A DNA stretch of 59,569 bases, from NCBI GenBank assembly GCA_913778275.1, contig CAJYWN010000021.1, positions 1-59,569 on the forward strand, read 5' to 3'. The DNA comes from an uncultured Chryseobacterium sp. (GTDB lineage: Bacteria; Bacteroidota; Bacteroidia; Flavobacteriales; Weeksellaceae). Of the stretch, positions 45,952 to 54,837 are shown piece after piece; within the stretch, counting starts at the first letter, position 1; each line of letters opens with the position of its first letter. The notes beneath the pieces were generated by a model, which made no database searches, was not told the DNA's origin, and saw only the letters and a program-made list of their open reading frames with translations. The position numbers were made by a program, and so were the translations under genes.

Positions 45952-47361
45952 ATGAAAATCAGATTACTACTGGCTTTTTCTTTTTGGATGCTTGTAATGG
46001 CGGTATCTTGTAACAAGGATGACATCAGTTTTGATGCGCCTTCGCAAAAATTAAGCTTTTCAAAAGACACGGTCTTTTGCGATACCGTTTATCACCAGGT
46101 GCGTTCAGAAACTTATGCCGTAAAAGTCTATAACAATGAAGATAAAGACATCCTCATCCCAAGAATACATCTTGAAAAAGGATCCTCATCTTTATATAAA
46201 ATCAATGTAGACGGAAAACCGGGATATGATTTTAAAGAAGTTCCTCTGAGAAAGAAGGACAGTCTCTATATTTTCGTTGAAATTGCGCCCGAAGCAACCG
46301 GTCCGGAAGCGATCGCGGAAGATAAAATTCTTTTTGAAAGTCCTGCTGGGCAGCAAAATGTAGTGCTTTTCTCTGTAGTTCAGGATGCAGAATTTTTTAT
46401 TAAAACTCCTTCCAACCCGAATATTCTTACTTCTACCACAATCTGGACTAATAATAAGGCTAAAATTATTTACGGTGATCTCACACTCGATCAGAATGCA
46501 ATCCTGAATATACAGCCGGGAACAAAAGTTTATTTCCATAAAAACAGCGGAATGAAGGTTCTGTCGGGAGCTACACTCAATATCAACGGAACACTTGCCA
46601 ATAACGTTACGCTGCGTGGAGACAGAAATGATCCCGCATACGATACCATTCCTAAAAACTGGAATTCCATTAAAATGGAAGCCGGTTCTACCTTAAATAT
46701 GAATTATGCAAGACTTTTCGGAGGGACAAAAGGACTGGAAATGAAGCAGACCAATGCTACCATCAGCAATTCATTTATTCATACTTTCCAGGAATATGGA
46801 ATTTATTCCATCGGTTCAACAATTACAGCAAGAAATGTTGTAATGAATAACTGTGGAGAATCTGCAATAGGGATTTTCAGAGGTGGGACGTATAATTTAA
46901 CCCATTGTACCATTGCCAATTATTCTGATCTTCTGCAGTCTTATAACAGAAACGGAATATTTGCTACCAACGAGTGGAAAAATGAATCAAACCAGACTGA
47001 ACAGGGTGCACTGATTATGAATATCAGAAACAGTATCGTGTATTCAGACCGGGACAATGCAGTATTTTTTGAGCAGACTCCCGGACAATTGTTTAATTTT
47101 ACTTTTGAAAACTGTCTTTTAAAATATTCCAATCAATCGGAAGCAGGATTTTTAGATACTGCGCCAAGCGTTGTTCAGCTGGTGAAGAATCAGGATCCGC
47201 TGTTTGTTAATTATTTTGCCGCCCAGATGAATTTGAGGGTTAAACAAAACTCTCCGGCAATCGGAAAAGGAAGCACGGCTGTTGCAGCAACGGTTCCTAT
47301 TGATATTGCAGGAGTTTCAAGGACATCAAATCCTACACTCGGGGCTTATCAACATCAATAA
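45952..47361 (+). CDS. Lipoprotein with right-handed beta-helix region
   Basis: The 469-residue product has a lipoprotein signal (MAVSC, Cys near residue 20). Residues about 25-150 are an Ig-like or choice-of-anchor type region (FSKDTVFCDTVYHQVRSETYAVKVYNNEDKDILIPRIHLEKG). The remainder has the repeated short hydrophobic turns of a right-handed parallel beta-helix (GSTLNMNYARLFGGTKGLEMKQTNATISNSFIHTFQEYGIYSIG ... ARNVVMNNCGESAIGIF). It ends GVSRTSNPTLGAYQHQ, as in other beta-helix surface lipoproteins. It is probably surface-exposed; no catalytic site can be assigned. It is 17 bases upstream of the MazG-like gene. Confidence 0.78.
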   Translation: MKIRLLLAFSFWMLVMAVSCNKDDISFDAPSQKLSFSKDTVFCDTVYHQVRSETYAVKVYNNEDKDILIPRIHLEKGSSSLYKINVDGKPGYDFKEVPLRKKDSLYIFVEIAPEATGPEAIAEDKILFESPAGQQNVVLFSVVQDAEFFIKTPSNPNILTSTTIWTNNKAKIIYGDLTLDQNAILNIQPGTKVYFHKNSGMKVLSGATLNINGTLANNVTLRGDRNDPAYDTIPKNWNSIKMEAGSTLNMNYARLFGGTKGLEMKQTNATISNSFIHTFQEYGIYSIGSTITARNVVMNNCGESAIGIFRGGTYNLTHCTIANYSDLLQSYNRNGIFATNEWKNESNQTEQGALIMNIRNSIVYSDRDNAVFFEQTPGQLFNFTFENCLLKYSNQSEAGFLDTAPSVVQLVKNQDPLFVNYFAAQMNLRVKQNSPAIGKGSTAVAATVPIDIAGVSRTSNPTLGAYQHQ

Positions 47362-47378
47362 TTCAGATATAAAACTAA

Positions 47379-47705
47379 ATGGAAATTATAAATCTGCAGC
47401 AACAGGTTGATGAATGGATAAAAACAATTGGCGTTCGTTATTTTAATGAGCTCACCAATATGGCCATGCTTACCGAAGAAGTGGGCGAAGTAGCACGGAT
47501 TATCGCGAGAAGATACGGAGAGCAAAGTGAAAAGGAAAGCGATAAAAGCAAAGATCTGGGCGAAGAGCTGGCCGATGTTTTATTCGTAACACTATGTTTA
47601 GCCAATCAAACCGGAGTTAACCTACAGGAAGCTTTTGATAAAAAAATGAAACTGAAAACCGCTCGCGACAAAGACAGGCATCAAAATAATGAAAAATTAA
47701 AATAA
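47379..47705 (+). CDS. MazG-like nucleotide pyrophosphohydrolase
   Basis: The 108-residue protein is a compact single-domain all-alpha NTP pyrophosphohydrolase. The metal-binding residues lie in MLTEEVGEVARIIARRYGEQ (ExxE at about residues 31-35) and GEELADVLFVTLCLANQTGVNL (ExxD at about residues 63-67). Such enzymes hydrolyse non-canonical or excess NTPs to NMP and PPi. It lies between a surface lipoprotein and aroA, probably cotranscribed. Confidence 0.9.
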   Translation: MEIINLQQQVDEWIKTIGVRYFNELTNMAMLTEEVGEVARIIARRYGEQSEKESDKSKDLGEELADVLFVTLCLANQTGVNLQEAFDKKMKLKTARDKDRHQNNEKLK

Positions 47706-47709
47706 TGCA

Positions 47710-47776
47710 GGAAGACGGATGATGGAACGGAAGTTTAATAAAGCAAATGACTTCCCGCCTGCGGCATCCAACTTCC
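47710..47776. repeat. Imperfect palindromic repeat between mazG-like gene and aroA
   Basis: GGAAGACGGATG (47710-47721) pairs with CATCCAACTTCC (47765-47776) at 10 of 12 positions, and CGGAAGT (47728-47734) pairs with ACTTCCCG (47750-47757). It resembles a dispersed intergenic palindrome and fills the spacer before the aroA start. Confidence 0.6.
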
Positions 47777-47788
47777 CTACTGAAAATA

Positions 47789-49015
47789 ATGAAGAAGTTA
47801 AAAAAATCAGAATTAAAAGAAAACCAAACCATACAAATCAGCGGTTCGAAAAGTATTTCGAATCGTTTGTTGATTTTAGAAAGTCTGTTTAAAAATATAA
47901 AAATCGGAAATCTTTCAAATTCTCAAGACACCAGCCTTTTAAAAAAGGCCTTATCGGAAAATACAGAGGTAGTGGATATCCATCACGCAGGAACGGCAAT
48001 GCGTTTTCTTACGTCATACTATTCGATTCAGGATGGCAAAACAACTGTTTTAACAGGCTCCAAAAGGATGAAGGAAAGACCGATCAAAAATCTGGTGACG
48101 GCTTTACAAAATCTCGGCGTAGAAATAGAGTATCTTGAAAATGAAGGTTTTCCACCTTTAAAAATTAAAGGAAGAAAAATTTCTCAGACAAAGGTGGAAG
48201 TTCCGGCCAATATTTCTAGCCAGTTTATCACTTCCCTATTGCTGATCGCGGGAAAACTTGAAAACGGATTAGAAATACATCTGGTTGGCGAAGTCACCTC
48301 ACGGTCTTATATTGAGATGACTCTGAACACTTTAACCCGAGCCGGAATTAAAAACAGCTTCGCAGGAAATGCGATCAAAGTAGAACCCACCAACCATCAA
48401 CTATCAACCATCAATTATGAAGTCGAAAGTGACTGGAGTTCTGCTTCCTATTTTTACTCTTTTGCCGCACTGGGAAGAAAGACCATTCATCTGAAAAGCT
48501 TTTATAAAGAATCCACTCAAGGAGATTCTGCCGTTGCAAAAATTTATGAAGATTTTTTCGGGGTTAAAACATCTTTTACAGAAGGCGAGCATCAATTAAC
48601 ACTTCAGCCTACTGAAGATTTCCAGTTTCCGGAAAAGATTATTCTGGATATGAACAATTGCCCGGATATTGCCCAAACTCTTTGTGTAACGGCAGCAGCA
48701 CTGAAAATACCTTTCGAGATTTCAGGCTTGGGAACATTACGGGTGAAAGAAACCGATAGGATTTTGGCATTGCACAACGAATTAAAAAAATTAGGTGTAG
48801 AAACCGAGTTTACTGATCTTACCATTAAATCAGTAAGCTTTAATGAACCTCAAAAGCATATTTCTATTAAAACGTATCAGGATCACAGGATGGCAATGGC
48901 TTTTGCTCCGTTTTGCCTGGTTCAGGAATTAGAGATTGAAGAAGAAGAGGTCGTAGAAAAATCCTATCCGATGTTCTGGGCAGATTTACAAATTATTTTA
49001 ACTGAAAACGCATGA
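47789..49015 (+). CDS. aroA: 3-phosphoshikimate 1-carboxyvinyltransferase (EPSP synthase)
   Basis: AroA transfers enolpyruvyl from PEP to shikimate-3-phosphate in the chorismate pathway. ATG 47789 (MKKLKKSELKENQTIQISGSKSISNRLLILESLF) gives the expected N-terminus. The in-frame ATG at 47747 lies in the palindromic spacer repeat and would add 14 odd residues. From 47789 the protein has 408 residues, near the usual 420. Motifs include GSKSISNR, HAGTAMRF, PANISSQFITSLL, ESDWSSASYFY, LGTLRVKETDR and YQDHRMAMAFAP. A heptamer tandem repeat lies inside the gene at 48391-48418. The stop overlaps the SDR start. Confidence 0.95.
   Translation: MKKLKKSELKENQTIQISGSKSISNRLLILESLFKNIKIGNLSNSQDTSLLKKALSENTEVVDIHHAGTAMRFLTSYYSIQDGKTTVLTGSKRMKERPIKNLVTALQNLGVEIEYLENEGFPPLKIKGRKISQTKVEVPANISSQFITSLLLIAGKLENGLEIHLVGEVTSRSYIEMTLNTLTRAGIKNSFAGNAIKVEPTNHQLSTINYEVESDWSSASYFYSFAALGRKTIHLKSFYKESTQGDSAVAKIYEDFFGVKTSFTEGEHQLTLQPTEDFQFPEKIILDMNNCPDIAQTLCVTAAALKIPFEISGLGTLRVKETDRILALHNELKKLGVETEFTDLTIKSVSFNEPQKHISIKTYQDHRMAMAFAPFCLVQELEIEEEEVVEKSYPMFWADLQIILTENA
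48391..48418 (+). repeat. Heptanucleotide tandem repeat within aroA
   Basis: Near-perfect units ATCAACT/ATCAACC/ATCAATT follow one partial unit, about 3.9 copies of period 7, encoding NHQLSTINY. Since 7 is not a multiple of 3, gain or loss of one copy would shift the aroA frame. Confidence 0.75.
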
Positions 49016-49809
49016 ATACAAAAACGATAATCATTACCGGAACCTCATCAGGAATAGGTTTTGTGTTAGCAGAATATTTCGGAAAGAAAGGCCATAAAGT
49101 ATACGGATTGAGCCGAAAGCATACCGAAAGTGCCTATTTCACATCCATACCAACTGATGTTACGGATAACGATGCGGTACAAAACGCCATTGCAGAAGTA
49201 TTGAAAACAGAAAACAGAATCGATGTTCTGATCAACAATGCCGGGATGGGAATGGTAGGAGCTGTGGAAGACTCGGCAAAGGAAGATATTTTAAAATTAT
49301 TCAATCTCAATTTGGTAGGAGCGGTTCAGATGATGAGTGCCGTACTCCCGAAAATGAGGGAAAATAAATTCGGGCAGATTATCAATGTTTCCAGTATCGG
49401 AAGTGAAATGGGACTGCCTTTTCGCGGATTTTACTCTGCTTCAAAATCAGCACTGGATAAAGTGACAGAGGCCATGCGGTACGAAGTCTATCCGTGGAAT
49501 ATCCATGTCTGCTCGCTACATTTGGGCGATATCAAAACCAATATTGCAGAAAACCGTGTCCGCACCAAAGTTTCGGAGCCGTATAAAAATGTTTTTGATA
49601 AAGTGTATGCTTTAATGAACAGCCATGTGGGTGAAGGAACTGAGCCTCTGGAAGTTGCCGAATATGTTGATGGCCTTTTACAGAAAAACAAATGGAAAGC
49701 ACATTACTATTTCGGGAAATTCGGACAGAAAATAGGCGTTCCTCTCAAATGGATTCTTCCGCAGGGAACCTATGAAAATCTCATGAAGAAATACAATAAA
49801 CTTGTTTAA
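49012..49809 (+). CDS. SDR family oxidoreductase
   Basis: The 265-residue product is a classical short-chain dehydrogenase/reductase. It has the cofactor motif ITGTSSGIGFVLAEYFG (about residues 8-24), VLINNAGMGMVGA (about residues 75-87), the Ser in INVSSIGSEMGLP, and the YSASKSALDK catalytic Tyr/Lys (about residues 141-150). Arg in GLSRKHTE after strand 2 suggests NADP preference. Its ATG overlaps the aroA stop (ATGA), so translation is coupled, although a shikimate-pathway role is not implied. The substrate is unknown. Confidence 0.9.
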   Translation: MNTKTIIITGTSSGIGFVLAEYFGKKGHKVYGLSRKHTESAYFTSIPTDVTDNDAVQNAIAEVLKTENRIDVLINNAGMGMVGAVEDSAKEDILKLFNLNLVGAVQMMSAVLPKMRENKFGQIINVSSIGSEMGLPFRGFYSASKSALDKVTEAMRYEVYPWNIHVCSLHLGDIKTNIAENRVRTKVSEPYKNVFDKVYALMNSHVGEGTEPLEVAEYVDGLLQKNKWKAHYYFGKFGQKIGVPLKWILPQGTYENLMKKYNKLV

Positions 49810-49831
49810 AAACAGTTAATTGAATGGTGCA

Positions 49832-49923
49832 TTGTCATTCTGAACGGAATGAAATGCAGTGGAGAATCTTTTTGTATTTTTATTGAGATTCTTCATTCCG
49901 TTACACTACATTCAGAATGACAA
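49832..49923. repeat. 92-bp palindromic intergenic repeat
   Basis: TTGTCATTCTGAA (49832-49844) pairs perfectly with TTCAGAATGACAA (49911-49923). CGGAATGAA pairs with TTCATTCCG, and an inner AGAATCT pairs with AGATTCT. It resembles the GTCATTCTGA-type dispersed palindromes seen in Bacteroidota genomes. It directly abuts the next gene's start. Confidence 0.85.
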
Positions 49924-49924
49924 A

Positions 49925-51529
49925 TTGAAATTAATTCTAAAAATATTTTTTATCCTGTTCTGCGTTTTTATTCAGGCGCAAAAGAAGCCGTATTTTCTTA
50001 TTGACACGGAAACCAAGGTAAAAAAGAAAGTGAAAGATTCTGCTTCCGCCGTAAAGTTCCTTGATTCTCTCGCGCAGACAAATTATTTTTTCACCCGGCT
50101 GAAAGAGGTCAGAAAAAAAGGGGATACTACGGAAATTTTCTTTCATAAAGGGAAAAATTTCAATGAAACCTATGTAGAGCTTTCCGATTCAATTTCGGAT
50201 AAAATAAAAGTACAGAAAGAATTCTTCACCAAAAATTTAGATTCCACCAAAAAAAGCATTAATAAAAGATATATTGATGACGGCTTTGCCTTCAGCAGGA
50301 TAAAGTCTAAATACAAAGGTCAGAAAAACGGCTATCCCGTTGTAGAACTTGACATCAATAAAAATGATAAAAGAACCATTGACGGTTTTGTGGTGAAAGG
50401 CTATACCAGCGTGCCTAAAAGGTTTATCAAAAATCTTGAAAAAGAGTTTAAAGGCAAAACTTACGATGATAAAAATCTCCTGGCCATTAACAAATCCTTT
50501 CAGAGCCACCAGTTTGTTAGCCTGGAACGTCCTCCACAGACCATGTTTACGAAGGATTCCACGAGCATCTACCTTTTTATGGAAAAGAAAAAAACCAATA
50601 GCTTCGACGGAGTGATCGGTTTCGGGAATGATAAAACAGATAAATTCACGCTGAATGGTACATTGAATGTAAATTTCAGAAATATATTCAACAGCTTTGA
50701 AACCATCAATCTTTACTGGCAACGAAACCCTGATAAAGGACAGACCTTTGATCTTCAGACTGATGTTCCTTATCTTTTCAAGTCTAATGTAGGGTTGAAT
50801 ATGAAGGTCAATATTTTCCGTCAGGATTCCACATTTGCCAATGTGAAGGCACTTCCAGCGTTCTATTATCATTTGAATTCAAGAAACAAAATCGGTTTGC
50901 GGGGAACTTTTGAAAGCTCCAGCATTATCGATACGCTGTATGTTCAGGGGAAAGATTACAACAAAAAAGGAATCGGGATCTGGTTTGAAATGGTAGAGCC
51001 TACGGATATTGATCTTTTCCTCTACAAAACGAGAATCAACGCCGGATACGATTATCTTACGACAAGATATACCAAAGACAATATCACTTCTCCACAAAAT
51101 CAGTTTTATTTTTTCGGGGAGCACAATTACCATATCAACGGAAACCATTTTCTCAATATCAAGGGTGAAGGTGCGATGATGGACTCGAGGATTGATTTTT
51201 CCGCCAACGAATTGTACCGTTTCGGGGGATGGAATTCCATGCGGGGCTTTAATGAAAATTCCCTTGCGGCAGATTTTTATTATTACGGAAGTTTAGAATA
51301 CCGGTATCTCATTGGAAGCCAGGCTTTTTTTGATGTCTTCGGGCAGTACGGTCAACTTAACAACAAATCCCTTAATGTAAAGCCCAAACTCTACAGTGTC
51401 GGACTCGGATTCAATTTCTTTATTCCCATCGGGCTGATGAGCTTTCAGCTTTCCAACGGTAATGAATTCGGAAATCCTTTCAAGTTTAACGACATTAAAA
51501 TCCACTGGGGGATTTTGAGCAGATTTTAA
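49925..51529 (+). CDS. Omp85-like outer-membrane beta-barrel protein (BamA/TamA/ShlB-type)
   Basis: From TTG 49925 the product has 534 residues and a good signal peptide (LKLILKIFFILFCVFIQAQ). The GTG at 49859 would start inside the palindromic repeat and is less likely. Residues about 90-200 resemble POTRA-type domains (INKRYIDDGFAFSRIKSKYKGQKNGYPVVELDINKNDKRTIDGFVVKGYTSVPKRFIKNLEKEFKGKTYDDKNLLAINKSFQ). The rest is alternating beta strands ending in a barrel (ELYRFGGWNSMRGFNENSLAADFYYYGSLEYRYL ... IHWGILSRF), with RGF and terminal aromatic residue as in the Omp85 family. Protein insertion or secretion is inferred; no dedicated substrate gene is next to it. Confidence 0.82.
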   Translation: MKLILKIFFILFCVFIQAQKKPYFLIDTETKVKKKVKDSASAVKFLDSLAQTNYFFTRLKEVRKKGDTTEIFFHKGKNFNETYVELSDSISDKIKVQKEFFTKNLDSTKKSINKRYIDDGFAFSRIKSKYKGQKNGYPVVELDINKNDKRTIDGFVVKGYTSVPKRFIKNLEKEFKGKTYDDKNLLAINKSFQSHQFVSLERPPQTMFTKDSTSIYLFMEKKKTNSFDGVIGFGNDKTDKFTLNGTLNVNFRNIFNSFETINLYWQRNPDKGQTFDLQTDVPYLFKSNVGLNMKVNIFRQDSTFANVKALPAFYYHLNSRNKIGLRGTFESSSIIDTLYVQGKDYNKKGIGIWFEMVEPTDIDLFLYKTRINAGYDYLTTRYTKDNITSPQNQFYFFGEHNYHINGNHFLNIKGEGAMMDSRIDFSANELYRFGGWNSMRGFNENSLAADFYYYGSLEYRYLIGSQAFFDVFGQYGQLNNKSLNVKPKLYSVGLGFNFFIPIGLMSFQLSNGNEFGNPFKFNDIKIHWGILSRF

Positions 51530-51599
51530 TTGACTTATTAAAATTTCCTAAATTGTATCGAAACATGCTAACTTGCGATTTCTTTCTATTACAATTCAT

Positions 51600-53942
51600 A
51601 TGAACAGAAGAGAATTTTTGGAAAAATCAGGAATTTTACTGGCCGGACTGGGAACTTCAAGCGTTCTGCACCCTGCCATTTTAAAAGCTTTGATGATTGA
51701 GCCTGCAGCGCAGTCTACTTTTTACGATGCAGAACATGTTGTCATTCTTATGCAGGAAAACCGTTCTTTCGATCACGCATTCGGCTCCCTGAAAGGAGTC
51801 AGGGGATTTTTAGACCGCAGAGCTTTCGTAAAACAGGATGGTCATTCCGTATTTTTTCAGAAAAACAACGACGGAAAATATGCGGCTCCCGCCCGTCTCG
51901 ATTTAAGAAATACAAAGTCAACCTGGATGAGCTCGCTGCCGCACTCCTGGGGCAATCAGCAGCATGCCCTGAACAAAGGAAAATACGACCGCTGGCTTCA
52001 GGCGAAAGCATCTGATAATAAAAATTATAAAGACATTCCTTTAACTTTAGGATATTATAACCGTGAAGATCTGCCCTTCTATTATCAGCTGGCAGATGCT
52101 TTTACGATCTTTGATCAGTACTTTTGTTCATCTTTAACAGGAACAACCCCCAACAGGCTTTTTCATTGGTCCGGAACTTTACGTGAGCAAAAAAACGGAA
52201 AAGTAAAAGCCAATGTCTATAATGAAAATATTGATTATGATAAAAACCATCAGGCAAGATGGAAAAGCTTTCCGGAAATCCTCGAAGAGCAGAATATCTC
52301 GTGGAGAATTTATCAGAACGAAATCAGTCTTCCTAAAGGAATGTCCGGTGAGCAGGAAGCCTGGCTGAGCAATTTTACGGATAATCCTATTGAGTGGTTT
52401 TCCAATTTTAATGTAAAATTTTCGAAAGGTTATTATGAAAATATTCCTCATATTATTGCCTATTTGAAAAAGGAAATTGAAAAGCATCCGGATCAGAAAA
52501 AAGAGCTGGAAAAAAGGATTGCAGAACTTGAGGAAGACAAAGTAAAATATCATCCCGATCAGTATTCTAAACTTTCACGGAAGGAAAAAAATCTGCACGA
52601 AAAAGCATTTACCACAAATAGCAACGACCCTGATTACTGGAATCTTGAAATTGGGCCGAATGAAAATGGTGAGAGACTTGTGGTGCCGAAAGGGGATGTA
52701 CTGCATCAGTTCAGAAAAGATGTCGAAAATAAAAAACTGCCGCTGGTATCTTGGCTGATTGCTCCTGAACGTTTCTCGGATCATCCCGGGTCTCCGTGGT
52801 ATGGCGCCTGGTATATTTCCGAAGTGCTGAATATCCTGACGAAGGATCCCGAAACCTGGAAAAAAACGATTTTTATTATCAACTATGACGAGAATGACGG
52901 TTATTTTGATCATGTCCTGCCTTTCGCCCCGCCTATAAATCCAAGCCAGCCTGTAGACATGAACGGGCCCGAAGGCGTTGAATATGTAAGCAGAAAACAG
53001 GAATACATGAAGTCTCCTTCCATGAAAGATCATGAAAAAGTAGAAGGCTCGGTTGGTCTCGGCTATAGAGTACCCATGATCATTGCATCACCCTGGACGA
53101 AAGGTGGACTTGTAAATTCCGAGGTTTCTGATCATACTTCCGTACTGATGTTTCTTGAAAATTTCATCCGTAAAAAATTTAATAAAGATGTTACCGTAGA
53201 CAATATCAGCGAATGGAGAAGAGCAATATGTGGAGATCTTACGTCTGCCTTTAATTCTTCCAGTATTAAGATTCCGGAGATAAATTATCTTGATCAGAAA
53301 GAATATGCTAAAACAATTAATTCAGCTAAAAACAAACCTGTCCCGCATTTAAAATGGTATCAGGAGCACGAGCTGAATGCCGGTCTTCTTGCTATTCAGG
53401 AGCGTGGGATTAAACCTTCCAATGCCCTTGCCTATAATTATCTTGTCAACCTCGAAAGTGGGAAAATCAGCATGAAGAACTTAAGAGAAAAAGCTGTTCC
53501 CTTAATTATATATGACAGGACAAGATTTGATGAAGATAATTTTCATTTCTCATATGCCCTTTATTCCAGACAGGAATTATTCCATTCTGTAAATTCCGGT
53601 GATTATCATTATGAAGTTTTTGGCCCGAACGGCTTTTACAGAAACTTTAAAGGTAATACTATATCCGAACTAAAAATATCGTTGATCAATAATTCTTCTA
53701 AAAATGCGGTTGAGTTATGGATTGAAAAGCCCGGTGGAAATAACATTTCCGTCACTATTGAAGATTTTTATGAAAAAACTAAAAAGAATATTGCCATACA
53801 TCAGTTTGAAAAACTAAAAATCAGTCTTGATAAAACCAAAGGCTGGTACGATCTTAAAATAAATTCGGATCATTGTATCTGGCATTTTGCCGGCCGGCTC
53901 GAAACCGGCAAACCTTCTATTTCAGATCCGCACTGGAGCTGA
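51600..53942 (+). CDS. Phosphocholine-specific phospholipase C
   Basis: The 780-residue product (ATG 51600) starts with a twin-arginine signal (MNRREFLEKSGILLAGLGTSS). The catalytic domain follows the bacterial phosphocholine-specific PLC/AcpA pattern: HVVILMQENRSFDHAFGSLKGVRGF with a metal-binding Glu/Asn, then LADAFTIFDQYFCSSLTGTTPNRLFHWSG, FIINYDENDGYFDHVLPFAPP and the ENFI/DHTSVLMFLENF region. The C-terminal 150 residues hold the beta-rich domain typical of these enzymes (FGPNGFYRNFKGNTI). Related enzymes hydrolyse phosphatidylcholine or sphingomyelin outside the cell. Tat export fits folding with metal in the cytosol. The 70 bases upstream show no -7 match. Confidence 0.92.
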   Translation: MNRREFLEKSGILLAGLGTSSVLHPAILKALMIEPAAQSTFYDAEHVVILMQENRSFDHAFGSLKGVRGFLDRRAFVKQDGHSVFFQKNNDGKYAAPARLDLRNTKSTWMSSLPHSWGNQQHALNKGKYDRWLQAKASDNKNYKDIPLTLGYYNREDLPFYYQLADAFTIFDQYFCSSLTGTTPNRLFHWSGTLREQKNGKVKANVYNENIDYDKNHQARWKSFPEILEEQNISWRIYQNEISLPKGMSGEQEAWLSNFTDNPIEWFSNFNVKFSKGYYENIPHIIAYLKKEIEKHPDQKKELEKRIAELEEDKVKYHPDQYSKLSRKEKNLHEKAFTTNSNDPDYWNLEIGPNENGERLVVPKGDVLHQFRKDVENKKLPLVSWLIAPERFSDHPGSPWYGAWYISEVLNILTKDPETWKKTIFIINYDENDGYFDHVLPFAPPINPSQPVDMNGPEGVEYVSRKQEYMKSPSMKDHEKVEGSVGLGYRVPMIIASPWTKGGLVNSEVSDHTSVLMFLENFIRKKFNKDVTVDNISEWRRAICGDLTSAFNSSSIKIPEINYLDQKEYAKTINSAKNKPVPHLKWYQEHELNAGLLAIQERGIKPSNALAYNYLVNLESGKISMKNLREKAVPLIIYDRTRFDEDNFHFSYALYSRQELFHSVNSGDYHYEVFGPNGFYRNFKGNTISELKISLINNSSKNAVELWIEKPGGNNISVTIEDFYEKTKKNIAIHQFEKLKISLDKTKGWYDLKINSDHCIWHFAGRLETGKPSISDPHWS

Positions 53943-53967
53943 TAAATACTTTTGGATACCCTTTTAT

Positions 53968-53998
53968 AAAGCCTTATACCTATGCTGGATAAGGCTTT
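53968..53998 (+). terminator. Terminator after the phospholipase C gene
   Basis: AAAGCCTTAT pairs perfectly with ATAAGGCTTT around 11 bases and is followed by T residues. About 170 AT-rich bases without a gene then precede the next operon. No exact TAnnTTTG was found there. Confidence 0.85.
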
Positions 53999-54171
53999 TT
54001 TATGTTGATTATAATCATAAAAGTGTAAGTATTTTTTTTTATAATTATGCAAAAAGTCACTACTATGAGAATATAAAAAACTGATAGTTAAACTTTAACA
54101 TAAATTTTTTGTTAAAAATATTTCATAATTAATTGAATTCTATTAATTTCATACTACAAAATTTTAATACC

Positions 54172-54747
54172 ATGAAAAGAATTAAATTTATTCTAGCTGT
54201 CACAGCTATTGTTTTTGTTTCAGTAAACGCAAAAGCGCAAGATTCCAACACGGATAACCATACGGTATCCATTACAGTGCCTGAAGTTGCACTAGCTGAC
54301 ATAGAACCTGCAGCTAACAAAAATATTACTCTTGGTTTCACAGCACCTACCGAAGCAGGTTTACCCATTGTTGCCAACGGAACCAATAATACGCTTTGGC
54401 TAAACTATTCTTCCATCAAATCAACTTCTGATGCCACCCGCAATGTTTCGGTAAGACTCAATGCAGTGGTTCCCGGAATTGATATTACGGTAACCGCTGC
54501 TGCTGCTACAGGATCGGGAGCAGGAACTTTAGGAACTCCATCAGCACAGCTGATATTAAGCGCTTCAGATCAAACCATCATTTCTGGAATAGGAAGTGCC
54601 TACACCGGAGACGGTGCCAATAACGGCCATAATCTTACCTATGCGCTGGCTCCCGGAAGCGGTTCCGGAACTGTTGCCAACTACGCCGACCTGGAAGCAA
54701 CATCCACTTCCGTAGCCACTGTAACATACACTATTTCTGATAATTAA
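54172..54747 (+). CDS. Secreted subunit-like protein 1 of a chaperone-usher-like locus
   Basis: ATG 54172 gives a 191-residue protein with signal peptide ending near VNAKAQ; the upstream in-frame ATG at 54133 adds an unlikely leader. The mature part is all-beta, Ser/Thr/Ala-rich and without Cys. It reads VSITVPEVALADIEPAANKNITLGFTAPTEAG at the start. A middle motif QTIISGIGSAYTGDGANNGHNLTYAL and a hydrophobic final strand ATVTYTISDN follow. The gene at 58369 encodes a paralog with the same three motifs. The terminal alternating strand and the ATVTYTI ending recall pilin-type donor strands and the ATLTWTL ending of WxL domains. Identity as a surface subunit is inferred. Confidence 0.7.
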   Translation: MKRIKFILAVTAIVFVSVNAKAQDSNTDNHTVSITVPEVALADIEPAANKNITLGFTAPTEAGLPIVANGTNNTLWLNYSSIKSTSDATRNVSVRLNAVVPGIDITVTAAAATGSGAGTLGTPSAQLILSASDQTIISGIGSAYTGDGANNGHNLTYALAPGSGSGTVANYADLEATSTSVATVTYTISDN

Positions 54748-54837
54748 AATTTAAATTATTTAGAATTTCATTTCAGGGGAAATTGTATTTCAGTTTCTCC
54801 CTGTAAAATACTGTCTTTTTCAAACTATACATTACAA

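Noticed and set aside
47747..47788. Upstream ATG for aroA
   Set aside because: It lies in a palindromic spacer repeat and encodes residues unlike any EPSP synthase N-terminus; ATG 47789 gives the normal start.
50237..50872. 211-residue open frame on the minus strand
   Set aside because: It lies wholly inside the Omp85-like gene, has no signal or family motif, and looks like a shadow of that coding frame.
52575..53033. 152-residue open frame on the minus strand
   Set aside because: It is antisense to the phospholipase C catalytic domain, whose motifs are clearly conserved on the plus strand.
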